18,440 nt of DNA from Betaproteobacteria bacterium HGW-Betaproteobacteria-8 (GCA_002842135.1 PHCD01000028.1:1-18440); one strand, 5' to 3'; shown: positions 1 to 7,743, counted from the first letter of the stretch. A program made the numbers and translations. Notes: generated by a model from the sequence alone, not told the origin.

Positions 1-1683
1 CACCTCATTACGACCGGTCGCGGCGAGAAATTCCTCCAGTTTGTTAAAGTGGAATTTCTGCGCGATTTTTTCCTGGTTGACGATGCCGGCCGCCAGGCCA
101 AGCCGGTGCATTTCCCGGTCCAGCTTGTTGCGCCCCAGTGCGACGTCTTCGTCAAAATGCTCGAGCTTGAACCAGTTTCTCACCTTGGCCCGTGCACGCG
201 GGCTGTGCAAATATCCGAGCGATGGGGTAAGCCAATCTCGGCTGGGCGCGCCTTGTTTGGCAGTAAGAATCTCCACACGTTGGCCGTTTTGCAGTTTGTA
301 ATTGAGCGGCACGATGTTGCCATCGACCTTGGCGCCACGCGTGCGGTGCCCGAGATCGGTATGCAGGGTATAGGCAAAATCCACCGGGGTTGCGCCTTGC
401 GGCAAATCGACCACCTTGCCTTGCGGGGTCAGCACATAGACCTTGTCCTGTATCAGCGCATTGCTGAACTGCTCCAGCAGGTTACCGTTATCCGAGACTT
501 CGTCCTTCCAGGCCAGAATCTGCCGCAGCCAGGCGATCTTTTCATCGAATTTCGCATCGGATTTGCCGCCTTCCTTGTAGCGCCAGTGCGCAGCCACGCC
601 AAGTTCGGAATCGTGATGCATTTCATGGGTGCGGATCTGCACCTCAAGCGCCAAGCCCTGGGGACCGATAACCGCCGTATGCAAGGATCGGTAATTGTTG
701 CTCTTGGGGCGGGCGATGTAATCATCGAACTCCCCGGGAATGGGCTGCCACAGACTGTGTATCAGGCCCAGTGCAGTGTAACAATCCTTGATGTCTTCGA
801 CATGGATGCGGACGGCACGCACGTCATAGAGCTCATTGAACTGCAGATGCTTGCGCCGCATTTTGTTGATGATGCTGTAGATGTGTTTGGGCCGGCCGCT
901 AACCTCGGCTTTGACGCCCGCCTGTTGCAGTTCCTGCTGCAGTTGCCGGATGACATCGGCGATGTACTGCTCGCGGTCGACACGCTTCGCATCGAGCAGG
1001 CGTGCCACGTCCTTGTAGAGTTGCGGCTCGAGAAACCGCAGCGACAGATCCTCCAGCTCCCACTTCAATTGCCAGACGCCGAGACGGTTGGCCAGTGGCG
1101 CAAAAATGCCCTGCGTCTCCCGCGCAATCTGCTGCTGCATCTCCACTGGCGCGGCTGACAAATTGCGCATGGTCTGGGTGCGCTCAGCAAGTTTGATCAA
1201 TACCACACGGATATCTTCCGCCATTGCCAGCAGCATTTTTCGCAGGCGTTCGATCTGCTGACCGTCATCCGGGCTTTTGCGGTTCGGCTTATGCAAACCG
1301 GCCATCTCGCTGAATTCACGTATCTGCTCCATACGCGAAAGCCCTTCCACCAGACCGGCGATTGGCGCACCGAATCGGGTTTCAAGCACCTGCTGCCAAT
1401 CCTCAAGATAGGCGGGTGTCGCATGCAGCAATGTCGCCGCGATGGTTTCATGGTCCATATGCATGCCAAGAAGAATCGATGCAGCATCCAGCGCATGCTC
1501 GATCAATGGCATACCGGTCAGTTCAACGTGGCCGATATAGAGCTTCCGGGAAAATTCAAACGCCTGGTGCAGCGTTTCAATCTGTTCCGGCGTGTAACGT
1601 CCTGCAAGCGCATCGAACCATGACGATGCCTGGTTGGTGGCTTGGGATTTCAAGGTGGGGGCGCTGTGTTCTACGGAAACCAT
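1..1683 (-). CDS. relA: RelA, (p)ppGpp synthetase (GTP pyrophosphokinase), C-terminus cut by window edge
   Basis: Makes the alarmone (p)ppGpp from ATP and GTP/GDP at stalled ribosomes (stringent response). 561 codons are visible; family members have about 740, so the C-terminal regulatory domains lie outside. Domain order: an HD-like hydrolase domain whose expected catalytic HD is lost (LLHATPAYLED at about residues 82-92), then the synthetase domain with GRPKHIYSI, the EFDD motif (residues 318-321) and the HTAV/EVQIRTHEMH stretch, then a TGS domain starting at VYVLTPQGK (about 415-475). A degenerate HD plus EFDD rather than a RxKD-type motif marks RelA rather than bifunctional SpoT. The start at 1683 is the first in-frame ATG after an in-frame TAA (1692-1690); no clear Shine-Dalgarno precedes it. 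It is divergent from the deaminase gene, with a 285-bp gap between them. Confidence 0.95.
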   Translation of the reverse strand, partial: MVSVEHSAPTLKSQATNQASSWFDALAGRYTPEQIETLHQAFEFSRKLYIGHVELTGMPLIEHALDAASILLGMHMDHETIAATLLHATPAYLEDWQQVLETRFGAPIAGLVEGLSRMEQIREFSEMAGLHKPNRKSPDDGQQIERLRKMLLAMAEDIRVVLIKLAERTQTMRNLSAAPVEMQQQIARETQGIFAPLANRLGVWQLKWELEDLSLRFLEPQLYKDVARLLDAKRVDREQYIADVIRQLQQELQQAGVKAEVSGRPKHIYSIINKMRRKHLQFNELYDVRAVRIHVEDIKDCYTALGLIHSLWQPIPGEFDDYIARPKSNNYRSLHTAVIGPQGLALEVQIRTHEMHHDSELGVAAHWRYKEGGKSDAKFDEKIAWLRQILAWKDEVSDNGNLLEQFSNALIQDKVYVLTPQGKVVDLPQGATPVDFAYTLHTDLGHRTRGAKVDGNIVPLNYKLQNGQRVEILTAKQGAPSRDWLTPSLGYLHSPRARAKVRNWFKLEHFDEDVALGRNKLDREMHRLGLAAGIVNQEKIAQKFHFNKLEEFLAATGRNEV

Positions 1684-1860
1684 GCAACATTATTGCACCA
1701 TTGCACGCGACCTTGAACACGAACCGGAAACACCTGACGATATTCCGCCTCTCTGGAACCGCAGCTTACAATGCTAATATGATTCAAATCGTCTTGAGCT
1801 AATTGCGCAAATGGTTAAACCTTGAGTAAATCCAGGACAAACTACCGTCATGAGTTTATG

Positions 1861-1877
1861 GCAACACACAGTGTTGC
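1861..1877. repeat. 17-bp perfect inverted repeat in relA/deaminase intergenic region
   Basis: Arms GCAACAC and GTGTTGC around ACA (7-3-7 geometry). It lies 91 bp upstream of the deaminase start, in the 285-bp divergent region 1684-1968, where I see no other gene. No T-tract follows on either strand, so an operator-like site is more likely than a terminator. The regulator is unknown, and chance occurrence cannot be excluded. Confidence 0.45.
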
Positions 1878-1957
1878 TGCGCCACCCAGGATTGCTAACA
1901 ATAAGCCGCAGAATATATGCAATGGATTCCCCCTAGCTGAAATATTCAATCTGTCAT

Positions 1958-1963
1958 AAGGAG
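1958..1963 (+). promoter_or_regulatory. Ribosome binding site of the deaminase gene
   Basis: AAGGAG ends 5 nt before the ATG at 1969. A competing ATG at 1965 opens a short frame of about 16 codons and sits only 1 nt from the SD, so 1969 is the supported start. Confidence 0.7.
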
Positions 1964-1968
1964 CATGA

Positions 1969-2457
1969 ATGAGGCCGATAGAGCAGGACAAGCAGTTTCT
2001 CCGGCAGTGCATTGAGCTGGCGACCAGTTCCGTTGCTTGCGGTGGCGGACCGTTTGCTGCCATGATTGTGCGTAATGGTCAGGTATTGGCACAATCTGGC
2101 AACTGCGTCACACGTGATAATGATCCGACGGCGCATGCAGAAGTGGAGGTCATCCGTCAGGTAGCAGCACTTACTGGCGACCCGCATCTTACCGACTGCG
2201 TGCTTTACGCCAGTTGCGAACCTTGCCCAATGTGTATGGCAGCGGCAATGTGGGCGCATATTCCACATATCGTATACGCGGCGACGCATGAGGAGGCCAT
2301 CCGGGCCGGCTTTGATGATACGGTCATTGCAATGAATCTTTACGGACAGGCCATGCCAAGATCGTTACCAGCTGGCTTTCTACAGCATATAGAACTGCCG
2401 GAAGCTTCAGCACCTTTCGATGCCTGGCTGGCAAAAGAGGATCGGATTCCTTATTGA
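1969..2457 (+). CDS. guaD: GuaD-type guanine/nucleoside deaminase
   Basis: A 162-residue zinc-dependent deaminase of the cytidine/deoxycytidylate deaminase fold. The zinc site is visible: H56-A-E58 (PTAHAEV; H ligand, E proton shuttle) and C86-P-M-C89 (SCEPCPMC). The N-terminal GGPFAAMIV, the AGFDDTVI segment (about 113-120) and the C-terminal FDAWLAKEDRIPY closely resemble Bacillus-type guanine deaminase, which ends with a similar F-x-A-W and K-x-Y tail. tRNA adenosine deaminase TadA normally has PCxMCxGA and lacks that tail. Likely role: guanine to xanthine plus ammonia, i.e. purine salvage or nitrogen scavenging, in the cytosol. Substrate is inferred from family resemblance; another purine or nucleoside base is possible. 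It is a single gene ending at a strong terminator. Confidence 0.82.
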   Translation: MRPIEQDKQFLRQCIELATSSVACGGGPFAAMIVRNGQVLAQSGNCVTRDNDPTAHAEVEVIRQVAALTGDPHLTDCVLYASCEPCPMCMAAAMWAHIPHIVYAATHEEAIRAGFDDTVIAMNLYGQAMPRSLPAGFLQHIELPEASAPFDAWLAKEDRIPY

Positions 2458-2524
2458 ACCGATCGCACTAATATCAACTAACAAACATTAGCATCAAGCA
2501 GCGTCGGGACAAGAGATTACGGGC

Positions 2525-2558
2525 AATAAAAAAGGAGGCTTGTGCCTCCTTTTTTATT
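2525..2558. terminator. Perfect bidirectional intrinsic terminator between the deaminase gene and pqqA
   Basis: 15-bp perfect stem: left arm 2525-2539 (AATAAAAAAGGAGGC), loop TTGT, right arm 2544-2558. The GC core GGAGGC/GCCTCC is followed by six T residues on either strand. It can end the deaminase transcript (+) and the pqqA or upstream transcripts (-). Confidence 0.93.
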
Positions 2559-2592
2559 GAAACCTGGCAATTAAGCCAAGTTTCTGTTTTCT

Positions 2593-2636
2593 ATCTGAGC
2601 GATTGCGCTCTTTGTAGTTGCAATCTTAGCGATTGC
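2593..2636. repeat. Imperfect direct repeat at the 3' end of pqqA
   Basis: ATCTGAGCGATTGC (2593-2606) and ATCTTAGCGATTGC (2623-2636) match at 13 of 14 positions, 30 bp apart. The second copy spans the pqqA stop codon. Each copy is part of a small hairpin: GAGCG-ATTG-CGCTC (2597-2610) and TTGCAATC-TTAGC-GATTGCAA (2618-2638). Confidence 0.6.
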
Positions 2637-2697
2637 AAACGTACATTGTTACTTCAAAGCCGAAACGCATTTCTGTAGCTGCTGGTTTGGTCCACAT
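2626..2697 (-). CDS. pqqA: PqqA, peptide precursor of pyrroloquinoline quinone (23 aa)
   Basis: A 23-codon gene encoding the ribosomal peptide from which PQQ is built; PqqE, with chaperone PqqD, crosslinks a conserved Glu and Tyr, which are then excised and oxidised. Visible: N-terminal MWTKPA, then [11 protein letters not shown] with E15 and Y19 in the conserved E-V-T-x-Y spacing and the N-R end. Length and pattern match Klebsiella-type PqqA (which has GLEVTLYISNR). Start: ATG at 2697 with AGGAG (2710-2706) 8 nt upstream; an in-frame ATG at 2703 is only 2 nt from the SD and so unlikely. No pqqB-E is adjacent, so it is an orphan copy or part of a split pathway. It lies 180 bp downstream of the zinc-ribbon gene on the same strand, with a terminator after it. 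It suggests a quinoprotein-using (methylotrophic) host. Confidence 0.93.
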   Translation of the reverse strand: MWTKPAATEMRFGFEVTMYVCNR

Positions 2698-2705
2698 AAT
2701 CATAT

Positions 2706-2710
2706 CTCCT
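2706..2710 (-). promoter_or_regulatory. Ribosome binding site of pqqA
   Basis: AGGAG on the minus strand, 8 nt from the ATG at 2697. This spacing decides between the two in-frame ATGs. Confidence 0.75.
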
Positions 2711-2723
2711 GTCTGGTTTTTGG

Positions 2724-2766
2724 CACATTGCTCAATTTTGCGTTGCAACGTCACATGGGCAATGTG
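2724..2766 (-). promoter_or_regulatory. Inverted-repeat leader structure upstream of pqqA
   Basis: Outer arms CACATTGC (2724-2731) and GCAATGTG (2759-2766) are perfect complements, extended inward by two more pairs after one mismatch. Inside lies the perfect 10-bp palindrome CGTTGCAACG (2741-2750). If transcribed, the leader could fold just before the pqqA SD; as DNA it could be a regulator site. Function is inferred. Confidence 0.4.
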
Positions 2767-2829
2767 TAGTGCATGAGTGAATCTTACAGGTGTTTCGAGT
2801 GATTGCTGTAGCGATAGTCATTAAAGCTG

Positions 2830-2848
2830 CCTAATGAAAATCATTAGA
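2830..2848. promoter_or_regulatory. Fur-box-like dyad upstream of pqqA
   Basis: CTAATGA-AAA-TCATTAG (2831-2847) is a perfect 7-3-7 dyad. Aligned with the classical 19-bp E. coli Fur box it matches 14 of 19 positions, including AATGA and AATCATT. It lies 30 bp after the zinc-ribbon stop and about 130 bp before pqqA. No -35/-10 pair could be assigned with confidence nearby. Confidence 0.35.
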
Positions 2849-2877
2849 TCGTTGCATTAATCACCCCTACTTTTCGC

Positions 2878-3846
2878 TCAATAAGTCACAAACAGGCGAT
2901 AGCCGGAAACCGTTTCCTCACTGACCAGGAGAGACAGCTTGATACTGATTTCCTCTTTTGCCGAGAAACCACGCTTGATATCCGCACCAGCAGCCAAATA
3001 CTCCTCTGGCTTGAAAGTACGGCGCAGCAAGGGCTTGTCGTTTGTATCGGTAAGCGTCAGCTCCAATAATGGATAGGCCTGACTGAACTCGGCATTGTTG
3101 ATCAGGGTGCTGTAAAGATGAATGAGGCCCTGACGATCTACATCTTCCTGCAAATCTGAATCATCTATGGCTATCAGGTTTGCGTTCTTCGGCAACTCCA
3201 CCTTGCATTGAACCAGCTCACAGGCCTGTTCCAGATACGGCCTTGTCTGTGGCCAGCGGGCAGCGATGTCCGAGCGCAGGTAATAAACAGCCTGTGCCAA
3301 TATCAGTGCGATTAGCACAACGATAAAGAGGAATATCAGGAATTTTACAAAACCGCTCTTTTTTGACCGGCCGATTTTGTTTTTGGCCGCGTCGTCCATC
3401 ATGGTCGGGCTGAGTATGCTTGCAGATGCCGGAACACTGAAATCCGTGATGTTAAAAACCGGGGTTGCAGACTCAGGGGGCGTTGGTTCTGGCGTCCCGA
3501 AGTCATCGCTTGCCGGTTCGTCTTCTTCTGATGGCGCGACCTGAAACTCCGGCTCTTCAGCAAAATCCGGTTCGTCATGCTCAGCAATAATTTCTATGTC
3601 GTCGGCAACCGATGGTTCTTCCGGAAGCGGTGTTGATGACTCTTCCGGTATGTATTCAGGCTCAGCAGGCGCTATCGGGGCGATGGCCTCGACAATCTCC
3701 TCATCTTCAACTTCTGCCAGCCTGTCCAGCGCATTGAACACATGCTCGCATTTGCCACAACGCACTTCACCACGATGCGCCGCCAATTGTTCCGGCGTTA
3801 CATAAAATGCCGCATCGCATTGAGGACATGAGGTAACTAGGCGCAT
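2878..3846 (-). CDS. MJ0042-type zinc-ribbon, single-pass membrane protein (DUF3426 family)
   Basis: 322 residues of unknown function. The N-terminal zinc ribbon has C7-P-Q-C10 and C30-G-K-C33. An acidic, proline-rich, probably disordered linker follows (about 45-150), then a basic stretch (KIGRSKKSG), one membrane helix (about 166-190, FLIFLFIVVLIALILA), and a C-terminal domain of about 130 residues typical of DUF3426. Topology: zinc ribbon in the cytoplasm, C-terminal domain outside (positive-inside rule). Its ATG overlaps the end of prmA by 10 nt (3837-3846), so the two are translationally linked. The pairing with prmA recurs in Betaproteobacteria as far as I know, but the shared role is unclear. 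A regulatory or sensor function is only a guess. Confidence 0.85.
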   Translation of the reverse strand: MRLVTSCPQCDAAFYVTPEQLAAHRGEVRCGKCEHVFNALDRLAEVEDEEIVEAIAPIAPAEPEYIPEESSTPLPEEPSVADDIEIIAEHDEPDFAEEPEFQVAPSEEDEPASDDFGTPEPTPPESATPVFNITDFSVPASASILSPTMMDDAAKNKIGRSKKSGFVKFLIFLFIVVLIALILAQAVYYLRSDIAARWPQTRPYLEQACELVQCKVELPKNANLIAIDDSDLQEDVDRQGLIHLYSTLINNAEFSQAYPLLELTLTDTNDKPLLRRTFKPEEYLAAGADIKRGFSAKEEISIKLSLLVSEETVSGYRLFVTY

Positions 3847-4745
3847 TTTCTGGTGCCTGTGAGTAGAACCCAGCTCTCCATATAAACTGGTGTTTGCATT
3901 TCAAACCATTCTGCATAGATTGCAGAAACCTGTTCAGCCTGCTCACGCAGAATGCCGGACAAGGCAATCCTGCCGCCCGGTTTGCAAGCCACAGCCAACG
4001 CGGGTGCCAGAACCGAAAGTGCGCTGGAAAGGATATTGGCAACAACAAGGTCTGCCGGTTCATCGCGCAACTGATTGGGTGCCAGCTGATTCGGCAGGTA
4101 AAACTCTGCTTGCACCTGGTTTTGCCCGGCATTGTAATGACTGGCCTCTATGGCTTGAGCGTCGATATCGGTCCCCACCACCTTGCCAGCGCCCAGCTTT
4201 TTGGCAGCAATCGCCAGAATGCCTGAACCGCAACCGTAATCCAGCACATGCATGCCGGGTTTTACGTTATCGGCGAGCCAGGCCAGACAAAGATGCGTGG
4301 TCGGGTGACTACCCGTACCGAATGCCAGGCCGGGGTCGAGAATAATATTGAGGGCATCGGGGTTGGGAGCATCATGCCAGGTCGGCACAATCCAGAGGTC
4401 ATCACGGATACGGATAGGATCGAACTGCGACTGCGTCGCCCTTACCCAGTCCTGTTCGGCCACATGTTCAACCACGTATGGCAGGTGCTGCAAACCTGTC
4501 TCCTGAGACAGGTTTTCCATCATCTGCGATACATTGATATCGTCATTAAACAACGCGCTGACAATGTTCTGCTGCCAGATTCCCGGCGGCGGATCGCCCG
4601 GCTCGCCGAATATGGGCTGCTCGTCGGGCGTTTCTGCATTGGCGTCTTCAATGGTGGCAGACAGCGCTCCGAGTTCCATCAGCGTATCGCTAAGCAGTTC
4701 CGCCGTATTGTCATGCGCCTCTATCTTGAGGGATATCCAGGCCAT
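3837..4745 (-). CDS. prmA: PrmA, ribosomal protein L11 methyltransferase
   Basis: SAM-dependent methyltransferase that trimethylates ribosomal protein L11. 302 residues, close to the usual 290-300. The N-terminal substrate-recognition domain begins MAWISLKIEAHD. The linker and cofactor domain show DPGLAFGTGSHPTTHLCL, the SAM-binding VLDYGCGSGILAIAA, the acidic GTDID after strand 2, and the catalytic-region VVANIL. It starts 2 nt after the accC stop codon and overlaps the next gene by 10 nt, so it is in the accBC transcript. No unusual residues seen. Confidence 0.96.
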   Translation of the reverse strand: MAWISLKIEAHDNTAELLSDTLMELGALSATIEDANAETPDEQPIFGEPGDPPPGIWQQNIVSALFNDDINVSQMMENLSQETGLQHLPYVVEHVAEQDWVRATQSQFDPIRIRDDLWIVPTWHDAPNPDALNIILDPGLAFGTGSHPTTHLCLAWLADNVKPGMHVLDYGCGSGILAIAAKKLGAGKVVGTDIDAQAIEASHYNAGQNQVQAEFYLPNQLAPNQLRDEPADLVVANILSSALSVLAPALAVACKPGGRIALSGILREQAEQVSAIYAEWFEMQTPVYMESWVLLTGTRKCA

Positions 4746-4747
4746 CG

Positions 4748-6097
4748 TTACTTCGAGCTCATCCCAAGCTTCTGCTCGAGATAATGAATGCTGGTGCCAC
4801 CCAGATGGAAAGCAGCATCCGCCAACAGATCACGATGCAGGGCAACATTGGTCTTGATGCCTTCAACCGCCATCTCGGAGAGCGCAATGCGCATTTTGGC
4901 AATCGCCTGTTCACGCGTATCGCCATGCGTGATGAGCTTGCCAATCATGGAATCGTAATGCGGCGGCACCATGTAGTTCTGGTACGCATGGGTATCGACG
5001 CGTACGCCCGGGCCGCCCGGCATGTGGAAAGTCGAAATACGGCCTGGCGACGGCACGAAGGTATACGGATCTTCGGCATTGATACGACATTCGATTGCGT
5101 GACCCTTGAATTCGATGTCTTTCTGACGGAAAGACAGCTTTTCGCCGGCAGCGATGCGTATCTGCTGTTGCACAATGTCGATACCGGTAATCATCTCGGT
5201 CACCGGATGCTCAACCTGTACGCGCGTGTTCATCTCGATAAAGTAAAACTCATCGTTCTCATAAAGAAACTCGAATGTACCTGCACCACGGTAGTTGATG
5301 CGACGGCAGGCGTCTGCGCAACGGGTGCCAATTTTATCGCGCAAGCGGGTGCTGATACCCGGCGCCGGTGCTTCTTCCAGCACTTTCTGGTGACGACGCT
5401 GCATGGAGCAGTCACGCTCACCCAGATAAACCGCATTGCCGTGCTGGTCTGAAAGCACCTGAATCTCAATATGACGCGGTTGCTCAAGGAATTTCTCCAT
5501 GTATACCATGGGATTGCCGAAAGCACCCTGCGCTTCTGATTTGGTCATGCTAACCGATGCCAGCAAAGCCGCCTCGGTATGCACAACACGCATACCGCGT
5601 CCGCCGCCACCGCCAGCCGCCTTGATGATGACCGGATAACCAATGCGCTTAGCTTCGCGCATAATCTCCTCAGGATCATCGCCCAATGCACCTTCAGAAC
5701 CTGGCACACAAGGCACACCAGCCTTGCGCATCGCATCCTTGGCGCTGACCTTGTCGCCCATCAGGCGAATGGTTTCGGCACGCGGACCAATGAAAACAAA
5801 ACCGCTTTGCTCTACGCGCTCAGCAAAATCGGCATTTTCGGACAAAAATCCATAACCGGGATGAATCGCTTCCGCGTCAGTCACTTCAGCAGCGCTGATG
5901 ACCGCTGGAATATTCAGGTAGCTCTGGCCGGAAGGTGCCGGGCCGATACAGACTGATTCATCGGCCAGCTGTACGTATTTCGCTTCACGATCTGCTTCTG
6001 AGTGGACTGCAACGGTTTTAATGCCAAGTTCCCGGCACGCTCGCTGCACACGCAGTGCAATCTCGCCTCGATTGGCAATCAGGATCTTCTCAAACAT
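4748..6097 (-). CDS. accC: AccC, biotin carboxylase subunit of acetyl-CoA carboxylase
   Basis: ATP-dependent carboxylation of the biotin carried by AccB, the first step of fatty-acid synthesis. 449 residues, the same length as E. coli AccC. Visible: N-terminal [20 protein letters not shown]-grasp glycine-rich loop [22 protein letters not shown], the metal/ATP site [17 protein letters not shown], and the C-terminal biotin carboxylase domain. I use the ATG at 6097, with AAGGA 6 nt upstream; an in-frame TTG at 6103 would add two residues but overlaps the SD spacing. The accB stop is 9 nt upstream, and prmA starts 2 nt downstream. Confidence 0.97.
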   Translation of the reverse strand: MFEKILIANRGEIALRVQRACRELGIKTVAVHSEADREAKYVQLADESVCIGPAPSGQSYLNIPAVISAAEVTDAEAIHPGYGFLSENADFAERVEQSGFVFIGPRAETIRLMGDKVSAKDAMRKAGVPCVPGSEGALGDDPEEIMREAKRIGYPVIIKAAGGGGGRGMRVVHTEAALLASVSMTKSEAQGAFGNPMVYMEKFLEQPRHIEIQVLSDQHGNAVYLGERDCSMQRRHQKVLEEAPAPGISTRLRDKIGTRCADACRRINYRGAGTFEFLYENDEFYFIEMNTRVQVEHPVTEMITGIDIVQQQIRIAAGEKLSFRQKDIEFKGHAIECRINAEDPYTFVPSPGRISTFHMPGGPGVRVDTHAYQNYMVPPHYDSMIGKLITHGDTREQAIAKMRIALSEMAVEGIKTNVALHRDLLADAAFHLGGTSIHYLEQKLGMSSK

Positions 6098-6106
6098 TTT
6101 CAATCC

Positions 6107-6571
6107 TTAGCCAATAATAAAGAGCGGTTCGCCGTATTCAACCGGCTGGCCATTTTCAACCAGGATCGCCTTGATGACGCCCGCATGGTCAGATTCGATC
6201 TCATTCAGCAGTTTCATCGCCTCGATAATGCACAGCGTATCGCCGACTGCAACCGTAGAACCCACATCAACAAATGACTTGGATTCTGGTGATGGCGCAC
6301 GGTAGAAGGTACCGACCATCGGTGATTTCACTACATGCCCCTCTATCGCCGGTGCAGCTGCTTCAACCGGCGCAGCAGCAGGAGCCGCATGCGGTGCTGG
6401 TGCCGCTGGTGCGGACATCTGCATGTAAGGCTGGTAGTGCATCACGCCTGGCGCATGGCCTGGCTGATTGCGGCTGATACGCACCTTTTCTTCACCCTCG
6501 GTGAGCTCAAGCTCGGAAATGCCGGATTCCTCGACCAGGTCAATTAATTTTTTCAGTTTGCGTAAATCCAT
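6107..6571 (-). CDS. accB: AccB, biotin carboxyl carrier protein
   Basis: Carries CO2 on biotin between AccC and the AccAD carboxyltransferase. 154 residues. N-terminal [17 protein letters not shown], an alanine/proline-rich flexible linker (about 51-76), and a C-terminal biotinyl domain with the target lysine in [11 protein letters not shown] (K120; AMKL instead of the more common AMKM). The start ATG at 6571 has AGAGG 6-7 nt upstream. It lies between aroQ (37-nt gap) and accC (9-nt gap). Confidence 0.97.
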   Translation of the reverse strand: MDLRKLKKLIDLVEESGISELELTEGEEKVRISRNQPGHAPGVMHYQPYMQMSAPAAPAPHAAPAAAPVEAAAPAIEGHVVKSPMVGTFYRAPSPESKSFVDVGSTVAVGDTLCIIEAMKLLNEIESDHAGVIKAILVENGQPVEYGEPLFIIG

Positions 6572-6608
6572 GGGATACCTCTGTGACTAGTTAATTGCCC
6601 AGCAAATG

Positions 6609-7073
6609 CTAGGCGGGTTGATTCGATAAAAATGTAATAGCGTAATCGAGTGCAGAAGCGTAACCCTGAGCTCCCAGGCCGCTTATGACGCCAACTGCGA
6701 TATCAGAAAAATAGGAGTGATGCCGAAATGACTCACGTGCATACACATTTGAAAGGTGTACTTCTATGAATGGTGTTTTTACTGCAGATAATGCATCACG
6801 CAACGCAACCGATGTATGGGTAAACGCGGCAGGATTGATAATCACAAAATCGACGCTTTTAACTGCCAATGACTGCACTTTGCTGATCAATTCAGCTTCG
6901 CTGTTGCTTTGAAAGCATTCCAGCTGCACCCCGGCCTTACCTGCCCGCTCGGACAAATGCCGATTGATGTTGTCCAGCGTATCCTTGCCATAGTGATGCG
7001 GCTCACGCAGGCCCAGCAGGTTAAGATTGGGGCCGTGGATAACCAGTATGGATTTTGAGTGGTTTGCAGCCAT
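6609..7073 (-). CDS. aroQ: AroQ, type II 3-dehydroquinate dehydratase
   Basis: Converts 3-dehydroquinate to 3-dehydroshikimate (aromatic amino-acid pathway), usually as a dodecamer. 154 residues. [17 protein letters not shown] holds the catalytic Y28; QSNSEAELI (the S-E-A variant, as in the mycobacterial enzyme, rather than H-E-G); [16 protein letters not shown]; and [14 protein letters not shown] with the acid H106. The ATG at 7073 is the only plausible start, but no good SD precedes it. It heads the aroQ-accB-accC-prmA run. The 130-bp region upstream (7074-7203) holds a short tandem repeat and presumably its promoter. Confidence 0.96.
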   Translation of the reverse strand: MAANHSKSILVIHGPNLNLLGLREPHHYGKDTLDNINRHLSERAGKAGVQLECFQSNSEAELISKVQSLAVKSVDFVIINPAAFTHTSVALRDALSAVKTPFIEVHLSNVYARESFRHHSYFSDIAVGVISGLGAQGYASALDYAITFLSNQPA

Positions 7074-7158
7074 ATATTCAGATAGATTGGAACGGCCAAG
7101 CGTGATGATTCATGACCGCAAGTTTGCCGCAAATAGGGGGATGTTGTCTATAGAATTG

Positions 7159-7177
7159 GCGAAATTTAGCGAAATTA
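7159..7177. repeat. Short AT-rich tandem repeat upstream of aroQ
   Basis: GCGAAATTTA (7159-7168) directly followed by GCGAAATTA (7169-7177), in the 130-bp tlpA-aroQ gap. It might contribute to an AT-rich upstream promoter region; no function can be shown. Confidence 0.3.
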
Positions 7178-7203
7178 GCTTTTCAGGCCTTTATGCCGAA
7201 AGC

Positions 7204-7743
7204 TTAGTTTTGCGCCTGCAGCAGAGGCAGGATTGTCTCTTCCAACAGGGCCTGATTGACCCGCCCAAAGTAGGTTTTCACGATACTGCCATCTGCGGAG
7301 ATGATGGCAGTATAAGGTAATACGCCCATGTTGTTGCCCAAACTTTCACTGACATTCATGGCATCAACATCACCTGACAACAAAGGGTAACTGACCGGCG
7401 TCTGCTGGGCAAACTCACGAATCTTCTCCAACTCATCCGATGATATACCCAGCACCACCACCCCTTTATCCTGATATTCCGTATGCAATCTGGACAATTC
7501 CGGCATCTCTTCCAGACAAGGCGGGCACCAGGTAGCCCAGAAATTCACGATAACGATTTTGCCTTTCCATTGGGCCATAGCTTGGGGCTCGCCATCCAGA
7601 CCCGGAAACTCAGCCGCAAAGAATGCATGCGTTGCAATGGTTCCTGAAGGTTCCAAAGGGCTCAATACAAAATGCCGCAAAGCAAAAGCGAAGATGACGA
7701 TCGCAGCAATAGCAATCAGGTAAAGCAGGGGCCTTTTCAGCAT
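7204..7743 (-). CDS. TlpA-like membrane-anchored thioredoxin
   Basis: 179-residue thiol-disulfide oxidoreductase of the TlpA/ResA/DsbE group, anchored by an N-terminal signal-anchor helix (about 6-22) with the catalytic domain in the periplasm. IVNFWATWCPPCLEEMPEL carries the CxxC pair C73 and C76. The cis-proline region is VLPYTAIISADG, about residue 143. Its start is 2 nt downstream of the dsbD stop, so it is probably co-transcribed and likely receives electrons from DsbD. A possible role is cytochrome c maturation or general periplasmic reduction; the exact partner cannot be told from sequence. Confidence 0.9.
   Translation of the reverse strand: MLKRPLLYLIAIAAIVIFAFALRHFVLSPLEPSGTIATHAFFAAEFPGLDGEPQAMAQWKGKIVIVNFWATWCPPCLEEMPELSRLHTEYQDKGVVVLGISSDELEKIREFAQQTPVSYPLLSGDVDAMNVSESLGNNMGVLPYTAIISADGSIVKTYFGRVNQALLEETILPLLQAQN

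Noticed and set aside
49..1158. 369-codon open frame on the plus strand
   Set aside because: It lies antisense to relA, whose synthetase and TGS motifs are unmistakable; the antisense product shows no family motif.
2701..2703. Alternative pqqA start two codons upstream
   Set aside because: Only 2 nt from the SD, and the known family begins with M-W or similar at the downstream ATG.
4784..5452. 222-codon plus-strand frame
   Set aside because: Antisense shadow of accC, with no recognisable motif or SD.
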